Assembly: GCA_030043285.1 (NCBI GenBank)
Contig: JASHXZ010000784.1
Coordinates: 1 to 5,850 of the forward strand
DNA: 5,850 bases
Reading direction: 5' to 3'
Origin: Xanthobacteraceae bacterium
GTDB lineage: Bacteria; Pseudomonadota; Alphaproteobacteria; Rhizobiales; Xanthobacteraceae
Shown here: positions 1-4,776 of the stretch, piece by piece
How positions within the stretch are numbered: the stretch's first letter is position 1
Layout: every line of letters begins with the position of its first letter
The notes under the pieces: generated by a model
Databases searched by the model: none
Told to the model about the DNA's origin: nothing
What the model saw: the letters and a program-made list of their open reading frames with translations, nothing else
Position numbers and translations under genes: made by a program

Positions 1-107
1 ATGCGCGGGCTTGACCCGCGCATCCATGCCGGCTTGCCGCGGTCGAGAACTTTGCGGCAGGATACAAGTGGCTTTGCTGCATGGATTGCCGGGTCAAGCC
101 CGGCAAT
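1..107. repeat. Palindromic intergenic repeat made of two inverted hairpin arms
   Basis: The left arm (1-28) and the right arm (80-107) are inverted copies of each other. Each arm is itself a 9-bp perfect hairpin with a 5-nt loop: ATGCGCGGG / CCCGCGCAT at 1-9 and 15-23, and ATTGCCGGG / CCCGGCAAT at 85-93 and 99-107. The arms match at 22 of 28 positions. The six differences form three compensated base pairs, so both stems stay perfectly paired. A third hairpin lies between them (33-40 with 54-61, 8 bp including one G-T pair). Chance translation gives GLDPRIH and WIAGSSPAMT, strings I recall from spurious ORFs in Hyphomicrobiales genomes. The repeat may continue left of the window. It ends 7 nt before the ribosome binding site of the next gene, so it lies in the 5' leader or promoter region of that gene. 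Confidence 0.8.
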
Positions 108-114
108 GACGAGC

Positions 115-119
115 GGAGA
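115..119 (+). promoter_or_regulatory. Ribosome binding site of the hydroxy-acid dehydrogenase gene
   Basis: GGAGA lies ahead of two consecutive ATG codons at 122 and 125. The gap from GGAG is 3 nt to the first ATG and 6 nt to the second, so the second may be the main initiation codon. The two choices differ by a single Met. Confidence 0.6.
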
Positions 120-121
120 AG

Positions 122-1342
122 ATGATGGTCGATCGCGGTCCGGCACAGAAGGCGGAAAACGGTGCGGCGGCGCGGTTGCGGCAGCGCTTTCCGACCATCG
201 ACGATTTGCGCACCCGCGCGCGGCGGCGGGTGCCGCGCTTCGGCTTCGACTTCGTCGACGGCGGCGCCAACGACGAATATTGCATCGACCGCAATATTGC
301 GGCGTTCCAGGCGATCGAATTGCTGCCGCACTACTGCATCGACGGCAAGGTGACGACCGACACCGAATTGTTCGGCCGCAACTACGCGGCGCCGATCGGC
401 GTCGCGCCGATGGGTTCGGCCGGCCTGATGTGGCCAGGGGCCGAGAAGCTGTTCGCGGCCGAAGCGCAGCGCCGGCGCATCCCTTATGTGCTGGCGACGC
501 CCGGCAATGCCTCGATCGAGGAGATTGCCGCGATCGCGCCGGATGTGTTCTGGTTTCAGCTCTACCGCTTTCCCGACAACGACCACGCCATCACGTTCGA
601 CCTGGTGCGCCGGGCCGACGAGGCCGGCGCGCACGTTCTAGTGCCCACGGTGGATAGCGCCGGCAAATCGAAGCGGCCGCGGGACATCCGCAACGGCTGC
701 CGGGTGCCGTTCCCGATCAACCCGTGGACGACTTATCAGGTGCTGACCTCGCCGGCCTGGACGATGCAGCTGCTGCGCAACGGCATGCCGATCACCGCGA
801 ACCTCGTGCCGTACGCCGCGAAGGCGAGCCAGAACGCGACCGCCGAAGTGATGCAGGTGCGCTCCGGCGGCAGCCACACCTGGGAGGAGCTCAAACGCCT
901 GCGCGATCGGTGGAAGCGGCCGTTCGTGGTCAAGGGTATTTTGCACCCGGACGACGCCGAGCGTGCGGTGGCGCTGGGCGCCGACGGCATCTGGGTGTCG
1001 AACCACGGCGGCCGGCATTTCGACGGCGCGCCGGCCTCGATCGACGTGCTGCCGGCGATCGTGTCGGCGGTCGGCTCGCGCGCGACCGTGGTGATCGATT
1101 CAGGAATCCGCGGCGGCCTCGACGTGGTGCGCGCGCTCGCGCTCGGCGCCAAATTCTGCTTCACCGGGCGCTGCTTCGCCTACGCGCTCGGCGCGCTCGG
1201 CGAAGCCGGCGCGCCACACATCGCCGACTTGTTCTTCGACGAGATCAAAACCGAGCTCCTGCATGTCGGCGCCTGCTCGGTCGCCGAGGCGGCGAGCATC
1301 AAGGTGCGCCACCCGAATGCCTGGCGCATGGACAATTATTGA
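122..1342 (+). CDS. FMN-dependent alpha-hydroxy-acid dehydrogenase (LldD / mandelate dehydrogenase / glycolate oxidase family)
   Basis: Predicted to oxidise an L-2-hydroxy acid (lactate, mandelate or glycolate type) to the 2-oxo acid using FMN. The 406-residue length is usual for the family. Family landmarks are present in order: DGGANDE (46-52), PIGVAPMG (91-98) in the FMN-binding barrel, FQLY with Tyr148, TVD with Asp178, VKGI with Lys271, and the signature SNHGGR with catalytic base His295 and substrate-binding Arg298, then DSGIRGG (326-332) for FMN phosphate. The long segment from about 190 to 255 sits where membrane-bound lactate and mandelate dehydrogenases carry their membrane-contact loop, so a membrane-associated, quinone-linked enzyme is possible. 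The position equivalent to the conserved active-site Tyr24 of spinach glycolate oxidase is Phe44 (codon TTC). There is no signal peptide. Substrate is not assignable. It is monocistronic here and converges on the next gene. Confidence 0.95.
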   Translation: MMVDRGPAQKAENGAAARLRQRFPTIDDLRTRARRRVPRFGFDFVDGGANDEYCIDRNIAAFQAIELLPHYCIDGKVTTDTELFGRNYAAPIGVAPMGSAGLMWPGAEKLFAAEAQRRRIPYVLATPGNASIEEIAAIAPDVFWFQLYRFPDNDHAITFDLVRRADEAGAHVLVPTVDSAGKSKRPRDIRNGCRVPFPINPWTTYQVLTSPAWTMQLLRNGMPITANLVPYAAKASQNATAEVMQVRSGGSHTWEELKRLRDRWKRPFVVKGILHPDDAERAVALGADGIWVSNHGGRHFDGAPASIDVLPAIVSAVGSRATVVIDSGIRGGLDVVRALALGAKFCFTGRCFAYALGALGEAGAPHIADLFFDEIKTELLHVGACSVAEAASIKVRHPNAWRMDNY

Positions 1343-1377
1343 GACGTTCCCCTCCCCCCATTCGCGCAGCGAATGGT

Positions 1378-1400
1378 GGGGAGGGGTTAGGGGCGGGGGG
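1378..1400 (+). promoter_or_regulatory. Four-tract G-quadruplex motif in the 3' end of the dehydrogenase transcript
   Basis: The plus strand has G-tracts at 1378-1381, 1383-1386, 1390-1393 and 1395-1400, with loops A, TTA and C. This fits the strict pattern of four tracts of at least four G with loops of 1-3 nt. The first two tracts are also the 3' strand of the hairpin at 1349-1386, so the hairpin and the quadruplex could not form from the same bases at once. Confidence 0.6.
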
Positions 1401-1422
1401 AGCGGCCTCACGGCTAGATGCG

Positions 1423-1446
1423 GAGCGGCAGTAAAAACTGTCGCTC
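1423..1446. repeat. Central hairpin of the inverted-repeat element
   Basis: GAGCGGCAGT (1423-1432) pairs with ACTGTCGCTC (1437-1446) over 10 positions, nine Watson-Crick and one G-T, around an AAAA loop. No T-run follows, so it is not a classical intrinsic terminator. Confidence 0.6.
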
Positions 1447-1530
1447 GCCGCTCGCCCGCTGGCGGATCTAACAAACGTCGAGCAATCAGAAGAGTTGTCC
1501 GTGACGCTTTACTGGCGTGGAGTCCAAGAG

Positions 1531-1554
1531 CCCCCCACCCCCGACCCCTCCCCG
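1531..1554 (-). promoter_or_regulatory. Four-tract G-quadruplex motif in the 3' end of the monooxygenase transcript
   Basis: Read on the minus strand, the tracts are GGGG, GGGG, GGGGG and GGGGGG with loops A, TC and T. This is the mirror copy of the motif at 1378-1400, so the transcript of each convergent gene would carry, after its stop codon, a hairpin followed by a quadruplex-capable stretch. Confidence 0.6.
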
Positions 1555-1593
1555 CCATTCGCTGCGCGAATGGGGGGAGGGGAGATTGGCGCC

Positions 1594-2802
1594 TCACCCC
1601 GCCTCCTTCCCCACGTCGTATTCGTAGAGCCAGCCGACCTGGAACGCGGTGTTGTCGTGTTTTTTGCCGTTGCCGCCGAAGCGCTCGCGGAGCGCGAATT
1701 TCATGTCGCGCTTCAAGCGTTTCCAGGGTGAGGCGAGGTGGTTTTCGCGGGCGCGCTCGCGTGAGCCCATCACCGCGGCGCGGGCGCGCGGCGCACGGAC
1801 TTGCTCATAGGCGAGGAGCGCCGCCGAAAGATCGTCGGCGTGGCGCGCCACCATGGCGGCGAGCACGCAAGCGTCTTCGAGCGCCATCGCGGCGCCCTGG
1901 CCGAGATAGGGCAGCATGGCGTGCGCGGAATCGCCAAGCAGCGTCGCGCGGCCGCGGCTCCAGCGCGTGAGCGGATCGCGGTCATACAGCGCCCATTTGT
2001 ACCAGCGCGTGCTGCACGGATAGAGCCGGGTCAGCGCCGGATTCCAGCCCGCATAGGTCGCCATCACTTCGGAGACATCGCATTCATGGGTCCACGATTC
2101 TTCGGTCCAGGCGGTGCTGTCGAAATGGGCGACGACGTTGAGGAGCTCGCCGCGGCGCACCGGGTAGTGCACGACGTGGCCGTGCGGCCCCATCCACAGC
2201 GCGCCGTCGCGCACGTCGATGTCGCGCGGCGTCGCCGCGGTCTCCGCCATGCCGCGCCAGCAGATGCAGCCGGTGAAGCGCGGTGCGTCGGCGCCGAACA
2301 AAGACGTACGCACCGCCGAATGGATGCCGTCGGCGCCGACCACGATGTCGGCTTCGATGGTGCTGCCGTCGGCGAACCGCGCCACCGCGCAGCGCCCGTT
2401 TGGCTCGATCGCGACGGCGCGGAGCCCGAGCCGTATCTCGGTGGTGCGCAGCGCGCCGGCCAAAACCTCGAGCAGGTCGGCGCGGTGCACCGATAAATTC
2501 GGCGCGCCGAATTTTTGTTTGAAATCGCCGCGGCGCATGCGCGAGATGTAGCGGCCGCTCTTCCAGGAGCGGATGTTCAAAAACTCCGAGCCCGACGCGA
2601 TGGCGTTGACCGCAGCCTCGACGCCGAGCGCGCGGAGCGCCTTCACGGCGTTGGGCGTCAGGTTGAGCCCGGCGCCGATCTCGCTGAGCGCGCCCGATTG
2701 CTCGGCGACGATCACGTGCGCGCCGCGCCGCTCCAGCGCCAGCGCCGCGGCAAGCCCGCCGATGCCGCCGCCGACGATAACGATGTGCGGCGCCCGTGCC
2801 AT
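1594..2802 (-). CDS. FAD-dependent aromatic-ring monooxygenase (salicylate hydroxylase / 3-hydroxybenzoate 6-hydroxylase-like)
   Basis: A 402-residue group A flavoprotein hydroxylase, predicted to use NAD(P)H and O2 to hydroxylate an aromatic acid in the cytoplasm. The N-terminal Rossmann motif GGGIGG spans residues 11-16, with Glu34 at the end of the second strand to bind the FAD ribose. The HRADLLEVL stretch (106-114) carries the conserved Arg. The DG motif is GADGIHSAVR (156-165), the GD motif is GDSAHAMLPYLGQG (290-303) followed by ALED, and the C-terminal WLYEYD (391-396) is usual for salicylate-hydroxylase-like members. All cofactor motifs are intact and the length is normal. The start is supported by the purine-rich stretch AGGAGAGGAA, read on the minus strand at 2808-2817. 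It is divergent from the nitrilase operon and convergent with the dehydrogenase gene. The ring substrate cannot be told from sequence; a UbiH-like or 6-hydroxynicotinate monooxygenase role is less likely but not excluded. Confidence 0.95.
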   Translation of the reverse strand: MARAPHIVIVGGGIGGLAAALALERRGAHVIVAEQSGALSEIGAGLNLTPNAVKALRALGVEAAVNAIASGSEFLNIRSWKSGRYISRMRRGDFKQKFGAPNLSVHRADLLEVLAGALRTTEIRLGLRAVAIEPNGRCAVARFADGSTIEADIVVGADGIHSAVRTSLFGADAPRFTGCICWRGMAETAATPRDIDVRDGALWMGPHGHVVHYPVRRGELLNVVAHFDSTAWTEESWTHECDVSEVMATYAGWNPALTRLYPCSTRWYKWALYDRDPLTRWSRGRATLLGDSAHAMLPYLGQGAAMALEDACVLAAMVARHADDLSAALLAYEQVRAPRARAAVMGSRERARENHLASPWKRLKRDMKFALRERFGGNGKKHDNTAFQVGWLYEYDVGKEAG

Positions 2803-2855
2803 GCGTGTTCCTCTCCTCGCGACCGATCGCTCGAGCCTAGCGCGTTGCGGCGCCG

Positions 2856-2866
2856 AACGTAACGTT
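2856..2866. promoter_or_regulatory. Candidate operator, short inverted repeat
   Basis: AACGT and ACGTT flank a central A, giving a perfect 11-bp inverted repeat about 54 bp before the monooxygenase start codon and 36 bp upstream of the -35 of the operon promoter. The position suits a regulator acting on one or both genes. It is short enough to be chance. Confidence 0.3.
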
Positions 2867-2901
2867 AGCCCAAGCGCCGCTGCGGCGCGCCCGCCCTTGC
2901 C

Positions 2902-2930
2902 TTGACCTCGCCGCGGGGCGCGGCTTCAAT
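2902..2930 (+). promoter_or_regulatory. Candidate sigma70-type promoter of the nitrilase-nudC-kinase operon
   Basis: TTGACC (2902-2907, 5 of 6 matches to TTGACA) lies 17 bp before TTCAAT (2925-2930, 4 of 6 matches to TATAAT). Transcription would begin near 2937, giving a leader of about 25 nt that contains the ribosome binding site. It is the best promoter-like pair I saw in the divergent region. Confidence 0.5.
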
Positions 2931-2948
2931 CCGCGCAGGGTTGGGGGC

Positions 2949-2954
2949 GAGGAG
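2949..2954 (+). promoter_or_regulatory. Ribosome binding site that fixes the nitrilase start
   Basis: GAGGAG lies 7 nt before ATG 2962. It decides for this ATG over the upstream in-frame TTG at 2902, which overlaps the promoter candidate and has no such site. Confidence 0.8.
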
Positions 2955-2961
2955 CATATCC

Positions 2962-3819
2962 ATGACCTTCCGCATCGCCATCGTGCAGCCGATTTCGCAT
3001 CCGGCCGGCGAGGCCGAGCGCAACGTTGCCGACGCGCAGCGCGCCATCGAGCACGCCGCCCACGAGGGCGCCGATTTCGTCTGCTTTCCCGAAACCTATC
3101 CGGGACCCTGGCGCATGCCGGCGACATTCGATCCGGTTCCCGCCATGGCGGAGGCGGCGGCGACGCACGGCGTGCACGTCGTGTTCGGCACCATCGAGCC
3201 GCTCGACCGCAAGGCCGCGACCGCGCACAACCTTATCGTCATGGCCTATCCGGACGGCCGCGCCCCGGCGCGCTACCGGCGCACCCATCCGAACGGGCCG
3301 TGGATCTATACCGGTGGCAAGGATTGGGAGTTCCAGTACGTCGCCGCCAACGATTTTCCGGTGTTCGACACCGCCCACGGCAAAGTCGGGCTCGCGATGT
3401 GCAGCGAGGTGTACGTGCCGGAAGTCGCCCGTGCGCTGGCGTTGCGCGGCGCCGAACTGATCTTCATGCCGGCGGGCACCGACAAGCGCCGGCTGTGGGC
3501 GACGTGGCGGACGTTGATCTGGGCGCGCGCCATCGAAAATTTGGCCGTGGTCGTCACCACGCAGAACCTCTTCAACCATGGTGAGCGCGGTCTCGCCATG
3601 GTGGCGGCGCCGGAGGAGATTGTGTTCGAAAGCACGGCGCCGTGCTTGAGCGTGGTCGACGTCGATCTCGATCGGTTGCGCGCCATGCGGGCCGGCCGCG
3701 ACCAGGTCGGCTCGTCGCAAAACTACGCCGCCAAGCAGGGCGTGCTCGGCCCGCAATGGCAGCGGCCGGAACTGTACGATTCGTTCTATCCGCGCCCGTT
3801 ACGCGAAGCGGCCGAGTGA
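2962..3819 (+). CDS. Nitrilase-superfamily (carbon-nitrogen hydrolase) protein with Arg at the catalytic Lys position
   Basis: A 285-residue single-domain protein of the nitrilase / amidase / N-carbamoyl hydrolase superfamily, normally cytosolic and oligomeric, cleaving a non-peptide C-N bond through a Glu-Lys-Cys triad. The Glu is Glu44 in FPET (42-45). The nucleophile is Cys147 in GLAMCSEVYVPE (143-154). The third block, normally Y-R-K-x-H, reads YRRTHP (105-110), so the triad Lys is Arg107 (codon CGC). No other Lys lies close by until Lys120. No Glu stands eight residues after this position, where aliphatic amidases carry a supporting Glu. The start is fixed by GAGGAG 7 nt upstream. It is first in a three-gene operon, and its TGA is followed by one codon and then the GTG of nudC in the same frame. 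Family membership is sure; activity and substrate are not. It could be a nitrilase, amidase, carbamoylase or a non-catalytic member. Confidence 0.93.
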   Translation: MTFRIAIVQPISHPAGEAERNVADAQRAIEHAAHEGADFVCFPETYPGPWRMPATFDPVPAMAEAAATHGVHVVFGTIEPLDRKAATAHNLIVMAYPDGRAPARYRRTHPNGPWIYTGGKDWEFQYVAANDFPVFDTAHGKVGLAMCSEVYVPEVARALALRGAELIFMPAGTDKRRLWATWRTLIWARAIENLAVVVTTQNLFNHGERGLAMVAAPEEIVFESTAPCLSVVDVDLDRLRAMRAGRDQVGSSQNYAAKQGVLGPQWQRPELYDSFYPRPLREAAE

Positions 3820-3822
3820 GGC

Positions 3823-4776
3823 GTGGCCCCTCGTCCCGATCTCGGCGCTCAGCCGTATCTCGGCTACACCGCGAGCCGCATGGACCGCGCCGCGGCGCTG
3901 CGCGCCGACGTGGCGGCGATCAGCAAGCTTTTCGCCGACCGCCGCGCCGGCTTTTATCTGATCGGCGGCGAACGCGTGGTGATGAAAAAAACGGGCGAGG
4001 CGCTCGATCCGCTGTTCTCGGCCGGCGAGGCGCAGGATTTCCCCTGGGTGACCGAGACCGTATTCCTCGGTTTGATGGACGGCGCGCCGCGCTTTGGTAT
4101 CGGCCTCGATCCGGCGCCGCTCGAGCCCTTGAAGGAGCGCGACGACCTCAAACTCAGCGACCTGCGCACCATTGCAACCCATAACCTGGTCGCGAGCGAA
4201 CATCTGCCGCCGCTCGCCGAAGCCAAGGCGGTGCTCGGCTGGCACGCGCGCCATCACTTCTGCCCGAATTGCGGATCGCCGACGCTGGCCGTGCAAGCCG
4301 GCTGGCGGCGCGACTGTCCGGTCTGCAAGGTCGAGCATTTTCCGCGCACCGATCCGGTCGCGATCATGCTGCCGATCGACGGCGAGCGCTGCGTGCTCGG
4401 CCGCTCGCCGCGCTTCGCGCCGACCATGTTTTCGTGTCTCGCCGGTTTTGCCGAGCCGGGCGAGACCATCGAGGAGGCGGTGCGCCGCGAAGTGCTGGAG
4501 GAAGTCGGCATCGCCTGCGGGCGCGTCACCTATTTCACCTCGCAGCCGTGGCCATTTCCGATGTCGCTGATGATCGGCTGCTACGCGCAGGCGCTGAACG
4601 AGAAACTCGTCGTCGACCACGGCGAGCTCGAAGATGCGCGCTGGTTCGAACGTGAAGAGTTGGCGCTGATGCTGTTGCGCAAACACCCTGACGGCCTCAC
4701 CGCGACCTTGCCGCACGCCATCGCCCATCACATCATTCGCCGCTACATCGAGGAAGGCGCCGATGTCCTCCGCTGA
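3823..4776 (+). CDS. nudC: NAD(H) pyrophosphatase / RNA deNADding Nudix hydrolase NudC
   Basis: Hydrolyses NAD(H) to NMN(H) and AMP and, as known for E. coli NudC, removes NAD caps from RNA 5' ends. The protein has 317 residues, longer than the roughly 257 of E. coli NudC because of a fuller N-terminal domain. That domain (about 1-125) is followed by a four-Cys zinc ribbon (Cys147, Cys150, Cys165, Cys168) and a complete Nudix box at 208-230, with Gly208, Glu214, Arg222, Glu223, Glu226, Glu227 and Gly229. The NudC-specific signature SQPWPFPMS (240-248) separates it from other Nudix enzymes. The GTG start lies 3 nt after the nitrilase stop, in the same frame, and is the only start between that stop and Met20. 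GYTASRMDRA just before and after Met20 looks like conserved NudC N-terminal sequence, which favours GTG over ATG 3880. GAGG (3818-3821) is too close to be a good ribosome binding site, so coupled re-initiation is likely. The gene overlaps the next one by 14 nt. Confidence 0.95.
   Translation: MAPRPDLGAQPYLGYTASRMDRAAALRADVAAISKLFADRRAGFYLIGGERVVMKKTGEALDPLFSAGEAQDFPWVTETVFLGLMDGAPRFGIGLDPAPLEPLKERDDLKLSDLRTIATHNLVASEHLPPLAEAKAVLGWHARHHFCPNCGSPTLAVQAGWRRDCPVCKVEHFPRTDPVAIMLPIDGERCVLGRSPRFAPTMFSCLAGFAEPGETIEEAVRREVLEEVGIACGRVTYFTSQPWPFPMSLMIGCYAQALNEKLVVDHGELEDARWFEREELALMLLRKHPDGLTATLPHAIAHHIIRRYIEEGADVLR
4750..4757 (+). promoter_or_regulatory. Ribosome binding site of the kinase gene, inside nudC
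   Basis: GAGGAAGG lies within the last codons of nudC, 5 nt before ATG 4763. It supports this start and the 14-nt overlap of the two genes. Confidence 0.7.

Larger units (their letters stand above)
1349..1582. repeat. 234-bp intergenic inverted-repeat element with 52-bp arms, between convergent genes
   Basis: Arm 1 (1349-1400) and arm 2 (1531-1582) are inverted copies, equal in length and identical at 48 of 52 positions. Each arm begins at the outer end with a hairpin of 17 bp, a 3-nt loop and one bulged base: 1349-1386 with loop GCA, and 1545-1582 with loop TGC. Inward of each hairpin lie further G-tracts. The 130-bp centre (1401-1530) keeps nested pairing: TCACGG 1408-1413 with CCGTGA 1499-1504, TAGAT 1415-1419 with ATCTA 1466-1470, and a central stem at 1423-1446. 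No ORF in it looks like a gene. It fills nearly all of the space between the two stop codons (1342 and 1594), so it may end or process both transcripts. It resembles a non-autonomous mobile or REP-like unit, but I see no target-site duplication. Confidence 0.85.
2803..2961. promoter_or_regulatory. Divergent intergenic region between the monooxygenase gene and the nitrilase operon
   Basis: This 159-bp region should hold promoters for both directions. It contains the ribosome binding site of the minus-strand gene (about 2808-2817), an 11-bp inverted repeat (2856-2866), a GC-rich palindrome of 7 + 1 + 7 bases (2874-2888), a plus-strand promoter candidate (2902-2930) and the plus-strand ribosome binding site (2949-2954). 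I found no convincing minus-strand promoter. No regulator gene is adjacent. Confidence 0.6.

Noticed and set aside
63..68. TACAAG as the -10 element of a promoter for the dehydrogenase gene
   Set aside because: No -35-like hexamer lies 16-18 bp upstream (bases 39-46), and the stretch is repeat DNA.
1..657. An open frame of 218 codons running from the left repeat into the dehydrogenase gene
   Set aside because: It starts inside the palindromic repeat and continues as Arg/Ala-rich sequence in another frame of a gene with complete family motifs.
1349..1386. Classical intrinsic terminator after the dehydrogenase gene
   Set aside because: The stem is strong, but G-tracts rather than a T-run follow it, so it does not fit the standard rho-independent pattern. 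It is kept as part of the inverted-repeat element.
1349..1582. CRISPR-like array
   Set aside because: There are only two copies, in inverted rather than direct orientation, with no regular spacers and no cas gene nearby.
1263..1970. A plus-strand open frame of 235 codons across the inverted-repeat element and the end of the monooxygenase gene
   Set aside because: It is a low-complexity Arg/Pro-rich translation of repeat DNA plus an antisense shadow, with no domain.
2902..2961. A TTG start adding 20 residues to the nitrilase-family protein
   Set aside because: The TTG is the first part of the -35 candidate, and a strong GAGGAG sits 7 nt before ATG 2962, where the conserved N-terminal strand begins.
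3880..3882. ATG at Met20 as the true nudC start
   Set aside because: There is no ribosome binding site before it, and starting here would cut into what looks like a conserved N-terminal block. The GTG at 3823 fits translational coupling. It is not fully excluded.
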